Part shown: in pieces, positions 8,925 to 18,554 of the stretch
Numbering within the stretch: position 1 is the stretch's first letter
How the letters are laid out: the number at the start of each line of letters is the position of its first letter
DNA from: Clostridia bacterium
GTDB taxonomy: Bacteria > Bacillota_A > Clostridia > Christensenellales > Aristaeellaceae
Reading direction: 5' to 3'
NCBI GenBank assembly: GCA_017530275.1
Contig: JAFXMP010000082.1
Coordinates: 1-64,000, forward strand
DNA length: 64,000 nt
Position numbers and translations under genes: made by a program
The notes under the pieces: generated by a model
What the model saw: the letters and a program-made list of their open reading frames with translations, nothing else
Told to the model about the DNA's origin: nothing
Databases searched by the model: none

Positions 8925-10006
8925 GTTAGGTCTCCTTCACCAAATCTCCCTATAAAATCCATTGTGGAGCAGCTCTCAAGTGGAAGCTTCACCGGGCGAT
9001 GCTCCGCAGCTGATTTATAAATTGCAAGCACAAGTTCCAATGCTCTCTTCCCAGCTTCTCCATCAACATATGGCTTGCGTCCGGTCTTAATCGCGTCAAT
9101 CACATCTGCATAGAGTGGGGTGTGTCCATATCCGTATACGTTTGGCGGATTCTCCGCATAAGTAGCTTTGACATGTTCCGGATCGTCCAATCCATCTGCA
9201 AAGTCCCAAACTTCTATAATATTGTCGCTCGTCCCTGCAGCCTTAGCTGTGCCATGCTGACCGAAGATATAAAGAGTCTCTTCTAGATTCTTAGGATAAA
9301 CATTTGTCGTTCCTTCGATAAGGCCATAGGAACCGTTGGAGAATTTTACGAGAGCCATACCAAGATCCTCAGCTTCAAGATAGGGATGCTCCAACTGATC
9401 TGTATATGCCATAACCTCATTCACTTCATTGCCCATCATCCACCGAAGAAGATCAATGTTATGAATACATTGGTTCATCAAACAGCCGCCATCCTGTGCC
9501 CAGGTTCCTCTCCATGGTGCTTGCTCGTAGTACCCTTTCCCACGATTCCATCGTACATGTGCCGCACCATGGGAAAGCCGACCGAACCGCCCTGCCTCTA
9601 GAGCCTTGCGGATATACTGAACAGATTTATTGAAACGATTCTGATGGTTTGCACATACAACGACGCCCGCTTCATGACCGGCTTTTATGATGGCATCAGC
9701 ATCTGCGATAGAAAGCGCAATAGGCTTTTCAATAATCACATTGCAACCAGCAGCAATACAATCCAAGGCGATAGCTGCGTGCTTACCAGATTCCGTAGCG
9801 ATTGCGACAAGCTCCGGTTTTTCAGCTGCAAGCATTTCTTTGTAGTCTGTGTACTTTCGGGTATACTCCAGGCCAAACTTATCGGACTTCTCCTTCATAA
9901 TCTCCGGGAGAATGTCACACATTGCAACAAAATCCAGTTTATTATTCTTGGCTGCCTCAATGTGGTTTGGGCTGATACGTCCGCAGCCTATTAGTGCATA
10001 TCTCAC
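8921..10006 (-). CDS. wbpB: UDP-GlcNAcA 3-dehydrogenase-like oxidoreductase of the Gfo/Idh/MocA family (WbpB-like)
   Basis: The product has 361 residues if translation starts at the GTG 8 bases after GGAGG, beginning MRYALIGCGRISPNH. The Rossmann motif GCGRIS, the EKPIALS strand and the conserved GGCLMNQCIHNIDLLRW helix match WbpB/WlbA-type dehydrogenases, which oxidise C3 of UDP-GlcNAcA before the WbpE step. A longer form starting at GTG 10021 is possible but has no ribosome site. It heads the sub-block wbpB, hbd, thiolase, acyltransferase, wbpE, wbpA, all tightly spaced on the minus strand. Confidence 0.87.
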   Translation of the reverse strand: MRYALIGCGRISPNHIEAAKNNKLDFVAMCDILPEIMKEKSDKFGLEYTRKYTDYKEMLAAEKPELVAIATESGKHAAIALDCIAAGCNVIIEKPIALSIADADAIIKAGHEAGVVVCANHQNRFNKSVQYIRKALEAGRFGRLSHGAAHVRWNRGKGYYEQAPWRGTWAQDGGCLMNQCIHNIDLLRWMMGNEVNEVMAYTDQLEHPYLEAEDLGMALVKFSNGSYGLIEGTTNVYPKNLEETLYIFGQHGTAKAAGTSDNIIEVWDFADGLDDPEHVKATYAENPPNVYGYGHTPLYADVIDAIKTGRKPYVDGEAGKRALELVLAIYKSAAEHRPVKLPLESCSTMDFIGRFGEGDLT

Positions 10007-10025
10007 TTCATTTACCTCCACTTTT

Positions 10026-11246
10026 TTATACAGAAATATTCCTGTCCTTATTGTAGAAATATAAATATATGAAATATTTCATTAAGCCAGTTACTACTCC
10101 ACCAACACAAAATCCCATTAAACCCCAAATTTGCATTAGAATCACAGAAATGGCAACATATCCGGCTACATTTATCAAAGAAATCCATATTTGACGTGTT
10201 ATCTTGCTATATTTGAGAACCACTGGACTCATCATCGTATTTTGAACATTAATTACTGCTGAAAACAATGTTACTGGCACATATTTCATAGCATCATCCA
10301 CAATTGCTGGATATAGTCTTCCAAGCAAAGGACGACTAATAATAATACAAGCAATATATCCTATTATTCCGGCTATCCAAGAAAACTTGTTCATCATCTT
10401 AACTGTTCCATCAGCCAACTTTTTTTTCTTTGAAAAATAGCTCAGTAAAACGCCAGATATAGGAAAAGTTGCCAACGATATACCCTTGCCTAAAAGTGTA
10501 GATACATAATATGTCGTTGTAATTAGTCCACCATATATAGGATATATGAAAAGTCTATCTATATAAGAAGATAACCCGCCTATCAAAGCTGCTACAATTA
10601 GGACTGATTCATTTTTTACTGATAATTTGAATAATTTTGTTCGTCTCCAAGGCTCTTTTGCAAGATCGGTTTTTAATAAAACATATATGAGATCCAAAAA
10701 GTAGCCCATGATATAAATCAAAATCCATTGCCCGGTTTTAACAAATAAATAGTATCCAAGAATATAACCAACAGCTAAAAAAATCTTCTGAATAAAGATT
10801 CTTCTATAGTTCAGCTGTAACCGAAACCCGACAGAATAATAGCCTTCTGAACAAATAAGTATTGTTGCTACCATTAACAACACAATCACTTCAGCTGTCC
10901 ACTCTTTTGTATAGAAGAGTGAAATGGTAACAACCAATAAGGCATTCATTATCGAGAAGAATAACTGAATAATATTAAAGTCGCCCTGAACATTTTCTTC
11001 CTGATATTTAGAGTCCAATAATAAACGAACGTTGTTTAGACTTCCCGCTGATGTAGATGTAACAAATGTTAAAACACTAACAAGAGTAACAACCAATCCA
11101 TAAGCTTCTTCACCTACATGAGCGTTAACCCGTGGCAAGACAATTAATTGTAGTACTATAAGCGGTACAGCATTGGCTAAAATATTCAAGATAATATCTT
11201 CGAGATATTTCCTGTTATTTTTTAGCAGTAAGAGAACCTTCTTCAT
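10026..11246 (-). CDS. Polysaccharide flippase (Wzx/MATE-like)
   Basis: This 406-residue, strongly hydrophobic protein has about 12 predicted membrane segments (for example NAVPLIVLQLIVLP near 27-40 and YIACIIISRPLLG near 305). The layout is that of PST/Wzx flippases, which move lipid-linked oligosaccharide units across the membrane. No conserved catalytic motif is expected. The gene lies next to the polymerase and glycosyltransferases and is visibly more AT-rich than the flanking genes, as is common for horizontally exchanged flippases. Confidence 0.78.
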   Translation of the reverse strand: MKKVLLLLKNNRKYLEDIILNILANAVPLIVLQLIVLPRVNAHVGEEAYGLVVTLVSVLTFVTSTSAGSLNNVRLLLDSKYQEENVQGDFNIIQLFFSIMNALLVVTISLFYTKEWTAEVIVLLMVATILICSEGYYSVGFRLQLNYRRIFIQKIFLAVGYILGYYLFVKTGQWILIYIMGYFLDLIYVLLKTDLAKEPWRRTKLFKLSVKNESVLIVAALIGGLSSYIDRLFIYPIYGGLITTTYYVSTLLGKGISLATFPISGVLLSYFSKKKKLADGTVKMMNKFSWIAGIIGYIACIIISRPLLGRLYPAIVDDAMKYVPVTLFSAVINVQNTMMSPVVLKYSKITRQIWISLINVAGYVAISVILMQIWGLMGFCVGGVVTGLMKYFIYLYFYNKDRNISV

Positions 11247-11287
11247 CCTTATTTCCTCATGATCTTATGCTTATCGTCCATCCGATT

Positions 11288-12490
11288 TTAGGCTGATAAT
11301 TCCGTTCTATTTTGAGAATTAGAAATAGAAATCAAGCATCCAAAAGCGAACCAACATTGCATATCTGATACATACGAACCTGTAAACATTGATTTTGCAA
11401 GCGCTGTAATAAAGAATGATACAAATGCGATTTTGAGTATCTTGTTTCCACTTTTCAGTATTTGATAATATGTTCTTAATACCTTGTATATAAGCCATGC
11501 AGAAAACAACCAACCAAGGAATCCAAATTGTATTATTATTTCAAGGAAGAAATTGTGCGGGTAAACATTTGCAGAAATATTGTGACTTCCAAGAATTATT
11601 CTATCAGCAAGCAGGCCTCTTGGTAAAACTGGATTTATTTTAATCACTTCAACAGCCTTATTGAATAATGCATCTCTTCCGGATAAACTATTCATTTGTC
11701 CAGAAATAATAAGAAGTATATTTCTTGCATGTGGGAAACGTTGATATAAGTATAAAAAAATGTTGTCAAAGGAAGAGGCGAATAAGATAACTAAAACAAT
11801 CAGCAAACCCAACGCAATAAAACGTCTGTAATTTATCCGCCCATTAGGTATTTCGAAGATCATAAAGATCAGTCCAACCGCTATACAAAGTAAAGGCCCT
11901 CTTGCCCCAAATGTAAAGATAGCTATGGTCATAACTGATCCCGAGAAAACTCTCAGTATCTTTTTTTCCAGTATTCCATCTGCAACTGTAATAAATGCTG
12001 GCAATAACAGACCATATGAAAATGACATATAATTTTCCGTCATATCGAGTCCGACAGAAAAAACTATAATTGCATATAAAAAACCAATCCAATGCCAACT
12101 AGCCAAGCTTGAAAGGACCTTTCTCCAGTCTTTAATGTTTAAGGCTAGATAAAACCCAGTAAGGCATCTCCCATAAAAAAGCAGCACGTTTTCCTCGACA
12201 AGGACAGAGACTTCCGGGTAAAGAAGCACACTAATTCCAAGTAATAGTGCAAATCCAACCCCAGGAAGTAGAATCTGAGCGATGTTCCTTTTCTTGAAGG
12301 CATGCCAAAGGACGTATAGAAACACAAGAACATATAAACCATTTCGAATAAGTGAAACAGACCATTCAACACGTGTTATTTTTCTGACTATATCCGTAAT
12401 AATAATCGAATACCACAATAAGTTAATTATTTCTTGCGAGGGATTGTCCCCTGCGGTACTCGAATTATATTTCTTAATTCTTATTGTCAC
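11288..12490 (-). CDS. O-antigen/capsule polymerase (Wzy-like)
   Basis: This approximately 400-residue multi-span membrane protein has a long non-membrane loop between late segments (about 250-310, around SGRDALFNKAVEVIK). That loop and the LLPRGL/NVYPHNFFLEIIIQFG motif are typical of Wzy/WaaL-like polymerases and ligases, including the HNxFLE signature. I chose the GTG start because GGAG lies 7 bases before it; a longer TTG start at 12508 has no such site. It polymerises repeat units delivered by the adjacent flippase. The DNA is very AT-rich. Confidence 0.82.
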   Translation of the reverse strand: MTIRIKKYNSSTAGDNPSQEIINLLWYSIIITDIVRKITRVEWSVSLIRNGLYVLVFLYVLWHAFKKRNIAQILLPGVGFALLLGISVLLYPEVSVLVEENVLLFYGRCLTGFYLALNIKDWRKVLSSLASWHWIGFLYAIIVFSVGLDMTENYMSFSYGLLLPAFITVADGILEKKILRVFSGSVMTIAIFTFGARGPLLCIAVGLIFMIFEIPNGRINYRRFIALGLLIVLVILFASSFDNIFLYLYQRFPHARNILLIISGQMNSLSGRDALFNKAVEVIKINPVLPRGLLADRIILGSHNISANVYPHNFFLEIIIQFGFLGWLFSAWLIYKVLRTYYQILKSGNKILKIAFVSFFITALAKSMFTGSYVSDMQCWFAFGCLISISNSQNRTELSA

Positions 12491-12523
12491 TATTACTCTC
12501 CAGAACAAGTTTTTTTATATCGT

Positions 12524-13654
12524 CTAGACAAGATATCGCTTTGCCAAAGATTCATAATTCAGCTTTTTCTCTGCAATAATCTTTCCTTTTTCCTTCATGC
12601 TTACAAGAATGTTGGGTTCATCTATAATCATCCGCAATACGTTTTCAATACCTGAAGCATCCGTTTCATAAAATGCGGCATCTTCAAACAATTCTTTATA
12701 ACCTTCGTTTACTAACGTCACGCAACCATCGCATATAGCCACCTGTGCCGTCGCAGAATATGTTCCTGGCTGCAGGTATAAATCCGTAGCTCCGAGTATT
12801 TGATTCTGTTCATCAGCTGTCTTCCATCCAAGAAAACTGATTCTTTCATCCTTTTCAATCAAAGGCACTAATGTTGATTTCATTTCTTCAGGAATAGAGC
12901 CATAGATAATCAATCTTAACCTCGCATCTCTTACACTAGAAAACCCCTTTATCACTTCTTCTGTTCTCTTACCTTTAACCATTTTGCCAGAATGAGCGCA
13001 GATAATCGAATCTTCGGGGAATCCAAGATCATTAATAATCTGTTTCCGATACATCTTCTGGCTGTCTTCTGAGAGCAGAATTCCGCCTAACGAAAACAAT
13101 TCCATTTCGCTCTGCTTTAGATGATACATCTTCTGCAGGTATTCCTTCTCTGGGAATCCGACATATAAAACCTTTCTTATATATGGACGAGCTTTTCTAA
13201 AAAAGAAACCGTGAATATATTTATATGCGAACTTGGAAATTGGTGTCATCGCTGTGTTTTTAAAATTCTCATGAGAATCCATATAAAAAGGGATATTATA
13301 TTTCTTTACATATTTTGCTACATCTATCATTTCATATCCGCAAACTCCATGATAAAGAATCGCATCCGGACGTATCTCGTTCAAGTATCTAGGAATAAAC
13401 CTTGCCTTTTGAATTTTGCCTGTAATAAAATCATTTATAATTCTGTCATATCTTACTCTAATAAGTCTGACCCCATTCTCAAGTCTTACATCACATTCAT
13501 TTGTTTTCGTAAGCGTACCATCTTTATACATCCCTATATCACTAATAAAAGTTACATCGTGCCCCGCCTTTGCATTCATATCTACAAGTACATTTTCCTG
13601 ATATAACATTTTATCTGTGAAATGGCTTACCAATCCTATGTGTAGCACTTTCAT
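12524..13654 (-). CDS. GT-B glycosyltransferase (GT4-like)
   Basis: This 376-residue protein has an N-terminal acceptor domain (MKVLHIGLVSHFTDK) and a C-terminal donor domain (from about 195). The donor part holds SGKMVKGKRTEEVIKGF and the late acidic region after LYLQPGTYSATAQVA, the usual site of the nucleotide-sugar binding loop in GT4 enzymes. The canonical EX7E motif is weak. AGGAG lies 9 bases before the ATG. It follows directly on the permuted glycosyltransferase gene and would add one sugar of the repeat unit. Donor and acceptor are unknown. Confidence 0.75.
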   Translation of the reverse strand: MKVLHIGLVSHFTDKMLYQENVLVDMNAKAGHDVTFISDIGMYKDGTLTKTNECDVRLENGVRLIRVRYDRIINDFITGKIQKARFIPRYLNEIRPDAILYHGVCGYEMIDVAKYVKKYNIPFYMDSHENFKNTAMTPISKFAYKYIHGFFFRKARPYIRKVLYVGFPEKEYLQKMYHLKQSEMELFSLGGILLSEDSQKMYRKQIINDLGFPEDSIICAHSGKMVKGKRTEEVIKGFSSVRDARLRLIIYGSIPEEMKSTLVPLIEKDERISFLGWKTADEQNQILGATDLYLQPGTYSATAQVAICDGCVTLVNEGYKELFEDAAFYETDASGIENVLRMIIDEPNILVSMKEKGKIIAEKKLNYESLAKRYLV

Positions 13655-13692
13655 AACTTCTTTGCTCCTATTATTACTTATGAACGCCGCAG

Positions 13693-14907
13693 TTATATTT
13701 TATTCTGAGAGAACAGATGATTATTCCTCCCCACAAGGACGAAAAAAACGCTATCCTCTTTCATTATTTCTGCTAATTTTAATACCCATTTTCCACCTTT
13801 TGATTCGCTCATAATATTTGGTGCAACAGCAAGTACTATTCTATGGTTGTCAGGTATATTCAGTTCTCTTCTTAAAGCAGTTGAATCGACAGGTTGGAAA
13901 GTATCCACATCTATGCCATTGTGTATAACATTAATGTATTTGTTTTTTAAAAATGAATAGCGAACTTTTTGGGCTAGCCATTCTGAAGGAGTAATTATTC
14001 TAACATCCATATCCTCAAGAAGCTTTCGTTTCATATCAAACATTTGCTTAGTTTTATCAAAAACCAGACTTCGGGGATAACCTTGGACAGAGGGGCAATT
14101 TCCACAACCATGCATATAATTTTCGCAGTCATATGTATGTCCACACTTTCCTGTATACATATATTCGCAGTGAAACGTCCATATGATCGGAATTCCTTTT
14201 TGCTTTATGTAAGACAAAAGAGGTTTAATATTTACAAAATACGCATGCAGCTCATGCATATGGATTAGTTCTGGCTGAAACTCCTCGATATAGTCTATTA
14301 CGCGCTTAGTCGAATAAGGTGAGAAGCATCCATTGTAGCCTGTGATTCTTGAGAGACCTGCATGCAACTTCGTTTCCCAATCCAGACCGAATTTATAAAT
14401 ATTCTTTCCACTCACAAGTGGCCCTCTCCCATAACATATAGATGCTTGCCTGCCATTTTTATTTATTTCCGTATACAAATCATAGCAGATTTTCCCAGTT
14501 GAAGAATACTTACAATTCACATCAAGAAGAAGAATTCGATCTTTATATCCAGAAAAATCATATTCCTGGAGATACCTCTGGGCCATTGTTTTTTTTGAAA
14601 ACTCTTCCTGTGCTTTTTCTGCTAATTCCTTTCGATTTAATTTTCTGCCGAGTGTTTTGTTGATTTGAATTCGTAAACTCTCAATATCTCCATAGGGAAC
14701 AAAATCTTCCTCCCCTAATATTGACGTCTCTTTAGTTCCACCTGCATCGAAGCCAACCACCGGTGTACCACAGCATTGCGCCTCAACGCAAGTCGTCGGA
14801 AAGTTTTCCCTACTAGAACATATTGTAAAAACATCCGCCATTGAATAGTATTTCGCCAGAAGCGCTTGATCTGAAGTTTTGGGTATAATTAGATAGTTAT
14901 CCGCCAT
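13693..14907 (-). CDS. Glycosyltransferase with reversed (circularly permuted) halves, GT4/WcaC-like
   Basis: The 404-residue frame begins with what is normally the C-terminal donor half: ALLAKYYSMADVF, then the EX7E motif E34-NFPTTCV-E42 and GTPVVGFDAGGTKE, ending near QRYLQEY (116). After a short linker (117-123) it continues with a typical N-terminal half, ILLLDVNCKYSSTGKI, HMHELHAYFVN, CGHTYDCE..CGNCP and VIHNGIDVDTFQP, and stops at FFVLVGRNN near the usual domain junction. The two parts together equal one normal enzyme. A clear GGAGGG site precedes the ATG, so the frame looks translatable. It may be a true permutation, the scar of a tandem duplication, or an assembly error. Confidence 0.75.
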   Translation of the reverse strand: MADNYLIIPKTSDQALLAKYYSMADVFTICSSRENFPTTCVEAQCCGTPVVGFDAGGTKETSILGEEDFVPYGDIESLRIQINKTLGRKLNRKELAEKAQEEFSKKTMAQRYLQEYDFSGYKDRILLLDVNCKYSSTGKICYDLYTEINKNGRQASICYGRGPLVSGKNIYKFGLDWETKLHAGLSRITGYNGCFSPYSTKRVIDYIEEFQPELIHMHELHAYFVNIKPLLSYIKQKGIPIIWTFHCEYMYTGKCGHTYDCENYMHGCGNCPSVQGYPRSLVFDKTKQMFDMKRKLLEDMDVRIITPSEWLAQKVRYSFLKNKYINVIHNGIDVDTFQPVDSTALRRELNIPDNHRIVLAVAPNIMSESKGGKWVLKLAEIMKEDSVFFVLVGRNNHLFSQNKI

Positions 14908-14927
14908 GTTATTACCCTCCGCAATTG

Positions 14928-16094
14928 TTACTTTCTTATTCTTCTTTCAATTCCCAGGGCCTCAAACAGCTTAATTCCAATCCTGCGTATTCTCATATTA
15001 TTTTTAAACTTTTCTGTGCATTCCGGCAAGTTATGATAGCTCCACAATTCATCTGCACTGATCTCCAGTTTTCTGGCAACTTCAGAGAATAGTTCCATAC
15101 TTTCTTCTTCCGTCAGAGGCGGATTCTCAAGAATCTTAAGTGCTTCTTCTCGCGTTATTTGACCTGTAACAACTAAGCTGCTCAATTGAGCTCTCCGAAT
15201 ATCATGGCCAAACCGCGTAGGAACCCACCAGCCTTCAAGGAACTTCGTCAGCAAATCCTCAAAATGTTTCTGCCCGTATGCTTCATAGCCGTATTCTTTG
15301 CTGAGTGTGTCAATCATTTCCTGCTTTGTAAAAGCAACAAGGTTCAAAGGCTTTAACGTTTTCACTCCCAAAACATATGGAATCCAAACCTTATGCTTAA
15401 ATCCGTTCGTGAAAGTGTATTTCTTAATCGGTACGGAGCAATACTTCTTGATAACATCCTTCATAAAAACACTTTCACCTGTAGCACTTCCTTTTCCCCA
15501 TGAAGCAGGATCTGCTATTATCTCTGTTCCAATGTTATAGCCATTAAGGATATATTTTACTCCCAATTCGCGGGAGTATCTATCAATCAGTGCAATGAAA
15601 GCATGGTCCTGAGGTGAGTCCAAATTTTCCAAGCCTGTTTTAAACCACGCAAGCTGCATTTCCCGCATCTCATTCCAATCCATCTTTTCAACATGCAGCT
15701 CAATGCCAAGTTTCTCAGTCATTCGTCTAATATTATCCTCTGCTACTGGCAGATTCCATCCTGCATCTATATGAAAAACAAATGGCCTTAATCCCCATTC
15801 TTTCACCGCCAGATGAAGCATAAAAGAAGAATCCAAGCCTCCAGAGAGGCCAAGAATACAGTCATACTTTTTTCCTTCGCCAGACTTTTTGATTGCGAAA
15901 ATCATATCTTGGAGTTCTTTCTCATGACCTCTCCCATGATTCCAACTAGGCAAAATGCGCTCGTTGTATTCCTGGCAACGCATACACACGCCTTTTTCAT
16001 TGAATTTGATGCCCTCGTCTGTCGTGTCCATAACACAGCATTTGCATATTTGATATGGCCTATTCATACTACTTTTAATAATCGGATAACTCAT
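14928..16094 (-). CDS. wbpG: N-acetyl sugar amidotransferase (WbpG/PseA-like, PP-loop)
   Basis: This 388-residue protein has the ATP pyrophosphatase PP-loop SGGLDSS (84-90) and N-terminal cysteine pairs CKCC (17-20) and CMRC (37-40) that could bind zinc. The family converts an acetamido group of a sugar such as ManNAc3NAcA to an acetamidino group using ATP and ammonia. In Pseudomonas wbp loci WbpG works with HisH/HisF-type partners; none is present here, so the ammonia source is open. Its ATG overlaps the stop of the preceding glycosyltransferase. It fits the wbpA-wbpB-wbpE products as a late tailoring step. Confidence 0.85.
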   Translation of the reverse strand: MSYPIIKSSMNRPYQICKCCVMDTTDEGIKFNEKGVCMRCQEYNERILPSWNHGRGHEKELQDMIFAIKKSGEGKKYDCILGLSGGLDSSFMLHLAVKEWGLRPFVFHIDAGWNLPVAEDNIRRMTEKLGIELHVEKMDWNEMREMQLAWFKTGLENLDSPQDHAFIALIDRYSRELGVKYILNGYNIGTEIIADPASWGKGSATGESVFMKDVIKKYCSVPIKKYTFTNGFKHKVWIPYVLGVKTLKPLNLVAFTKQEMIDTLSKEYGYEAYGQKHFEDLLTKFLEGWWVPTRFGHDIRRAQLSSLVVTGQITREEALKILENPPLTEEESMELFSEVARKLEISADELWSYHNLPECTEKFKNNMRIRRIGIKLFEALGIERRIRK

Positions 16095-17314
16095 TAGCCA
16101 TTAACCTCCTTGCAACGATTTATGATTGTCTTGTATGCTTCCTCGACTGAATAGTGGTCGATTAAGTACTTATATCCAACTTTCCCCATCGTTTTCAAAT
16201 CATCATATATAATCTTCGCTATAATATTCCGAAATTCATTAGCGTTATTGCTCTCACACCACCAGCCGAATCCCCCATCGATAATCGCTTTCCCAATATC
16301 CGTGTTGGGATCTGTGACGGAAAGAACAGGGATTTTTGCTTGCATATAACTCAACAGCCGACTCGGGAAATTCGGGATCGTAAAGCGATGATCCAGGAAG
16401 ATTAGGCCGACATCGCAGGCCCCAACTAAAGCATCGTAGTCTTCCTTCGGTAACCGCTGCATCAATCGTAGGTTCGACTGATTGGCAGATTTCACATACT
16501 CCTCAAGCTTCCCATACTCTGATCCATCACCAACGATTACAAAGAATGCTTCCTCAATGCTACTGGATGCTTTCATACATTCGATGATAAACGGTATATC
16601 CTGTGGCTTACCCAAATTCCCGCCGTAGACAAAGATTTTCTTATCGAGCGGGATTCCATACTTTCTCCGAATCTCAACTCTTGTTTTTTCATCTACGCTC
16701 TTGTCGATTACTTCAATGCTGTTTGGGCATACTTCTATCTTGTTTGGATCGACTTCCGGGTTGTGCTTCAAAACATAGTCCACGTTTGCCTGTGACATGC
16801 AACCTATATAATCTGAAACCTTATAAAGCTTCTTTTCTGTTCTCCGGAAATGTTTATATAAAAGCCCTTTTATGCCGGACTTGCTCATCATCCCTATGTC
16901 AACAGCATTTTGAGGAAATATATCCTTTAGAAGTAAATAGCTTTTTGCCCCGTCACGTTTCTTAATATACTCAACCGTCTCAACCTGTGTTACAGGAGGA
17001 GTCGGATATAATACCAAGTCAAACTTTACATCAGAGTAGTACTCTTTTATCGCAGCAATGTATTTCTTTGGAAGAAGAACAGTTGTCAAACCCTTTTCGA
17101 TAATGTTGGCACGTTTGTTATTGCCAATTTTTACGCGCAGTATTTTGCACCCGTCTTCTTCTGCAATATATGTTTCCTGGTTATCCCTTTTTTCCAGGGC
17201 ACAAATAATATACATATTGTGTCCCTGTCTTCTAAATTCATGAATCAGATCAAGAGAGATGCCATGTTCACTGACATGTGGCAATGAACTAATTGAAATG
17301 AATAATACATTCAT
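16094..17314 (-). CDS. GT4-family glycosyltransferase (WbuB-like)
   Basis: The product has 406 residues from the ATG that follows AAGGTGG. It begins MNVLFISISSLPHVSEHG, with a GT-B acceptor domain. The donor domain starts near FVYGGNLGKPQDIPF and includes VIVGDGSEYGKLEEY and the late NFPSRLLSYMQAKIPVL, which resemble WbuB/WbpH-type GT4 transferases of amino sugars. Being directly upstream of the amidotransferase and downstream of the ATP-grasp and priming genes, it may add the second sugar. The specific sugar cannot be read from the sequence. Confidence 0.8.
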   Translation of the reverse strand: MNVLFISISSLPHVSEHGISLDLIHEFRRQGHNMYIICALEKRDNQETYIAEEDGCKILRVKIGNNKRANIIEKGLTTVLLPKKYIAAIKEYYSDVKFDLVLYPTPPVTQVETVEYIKKRDGAKSYLLLKDIFPQNAVDIGMMSKSGIKGLLYKHFRRTEKKLYKVSDYIGCMSQANVDYVLKHNPEVDPNKIEVCPNSIEVIDKSVDEKTRVEIRRKYGIPLDKKIFVYGGNLGKPQDIPFIIECMKASSSIEEAFFVIVGDGSEYGKLEEYVKSANQSNLRLMQRLPKEDYDALVGACDVGLIFLDHRFTIPNFPSRLLSYMQAKIPVLSVTDPNTDIGKAIIDGGFGWWCESNNANEFRNIIAKIIYDDLKTMGKVGYKYLIDHYSVEEAYKTIINRCKEVNG

Positions 17315-17324
17315 AGAATCCACC

Positions 17325-18545
17325 TTAATAAGCCGCTATCAGGTCATGACGCAGGATATCCTTGCTTTCCGAATCCACGACTCTCAGAACGCTGTTAGCT
17401 TTCTTGTCCTTTTCCCGAACCTCATCTATCGTCGGAGCCTGGATAGTGTAGTAAGCCACACGATCACCGCTGCTCTTTATTTCTCCACACTTTGTCCCTT
17501 TTGTCTTCAGCTGGAAGTACTCGCTGATAACACCTTGATTCTTCATCTCCTCGAATCCTTCTAGGTGATCGAAGATTGCTGGTTCAGAGTATAAGAATTC
17601 ATTCACGATGCATTCAGGAAGCTGATATGATACCACGTGTGGCTTCCTTCCAAGCGTAAGATCAACTACAGCCTTAATAACATCAAAGTTTGAGACCTGC
17701 TTAATCAGCCTAAACTTATCTCCGCCACCTGTTCTGGCGCAGAATTCTACCACAGATACTTTTTTTCCATCTGTGATCATTTGCACTAGCATTGGCGAGT
17801 TCTGGAGGTTGAATGCTTTGGCGATCTGCCCGGCAACAACTTCTACTTGTTTTTTTACCTCATCACTGATTTGAGCAGGATACCGGGTCCTGCAAATAAC
17901 AAAACGATCGTTCCCAGGAATCTTATCAATATTTGAAATACAGAGGGTATGAGCGACGCCTTCTTCTATATAAACATCGACCGTCAGTTCTTCCCCTTTT
18001 ACGAACTCTTCCACTATAGCCGTATTAGTTCTGCTGATCTCAACAGCAGCCTCAAAAGCCACCCTCAGTTCTTCAAGGTTGAACACCTTCCTAACACCAC
18101 GAGAACTATAAGAATCCACAGGTTTCACAATGATCGGATATGTGAGTTCCTTAACCTTGTCCTCATCAAATTCACCCATGATGACGTGCTTCGAGGTGGG
18201 AATACCGTTCTCCACAAAGACCTTCTTCATGAGTTCCTTGCTAGAAACATCCTTTGCAGTCTTGTAGTCTATATAGCAAGGCAATCCCAATTCTTCCGAT
18301 ACTTGTGCTTGGACTAGGAGCACCTGATCAGCGCAAGCGGTTAGAACCATATCAACCTTTTGTTCTTCTGCCAGTTTCTTTACCGCATTCACATCCAAAA
18401 CAGAGACAGGATAGAAGTCATCGGCAAGTGGTCTGGCCATTACATGCGGGTTCATATCCGCAAGAATCGTGTATATTCCACGACTCTTCAGTTCTTCTAT
18501 CAATGCAGCCTGCGGAATTCCCCCGCACAACACTAAAGCTCTCAT
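17325..18545 (-). CDS. ATP-grasp ligase-like protein in a polysaccharide operon
   Basis: This 406-residue protein has a Rossmann-like pre-ATP-grasp start (MRALVLCGGIPQAALIEEL) and an ATP-grasp core (about 110-310) with YPIIVKPVDSYSSRGV and a metal-binding VVEFCARTGGGDKFRL segment. ATP-grasp enzymes join a carboxylate to an amine or similar nucleophile via an acyl phosphate. The gene sits between the priming transferase and a glycosyltransferase with nearly no spacing. A plausible role is attaching an amino acid or other carboxylate to a sugar or its precursor. No close functional match is recognised. Confidence 0.8.
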   Translation of the reverse strand: MRALVLCGGIPQAALIEELKSRGIYTILADMNPHVMARPLADDFYPVSVLDVNAVKKLAEEQKVDMVLTACADQVLLVQAQVSEELGLPCYIDYKTAKDVSSKELMKKVFVENGIPTSKHVIMGEFDEDKVKELTYPIIVKPVDSYSSRGVRKVFNLEELRVAFEAAVEISRTNTAIVEEFVKGEELTVDVYIEEGVAHTLCISNIDKIPGNDRFVICRTRYPAQISDEVKKQVEVVAGQIAKAFNLQNSPMLVQMITDGKKVSVVEFCARTGGGDKFRLIKQVSNFDVIKAVVDLTLGRKPHVVSYQLPECIVNEFLYSEPAIFDHLEGFEEMKNQGVISEYFQLKTKGTKCGEIKSSGDRVAYYTIQAPTIDEVREKDKKANSVLRVVDSESKDILRHDLIAAY

Positions 18546-18554
18546 TCTATCCCT

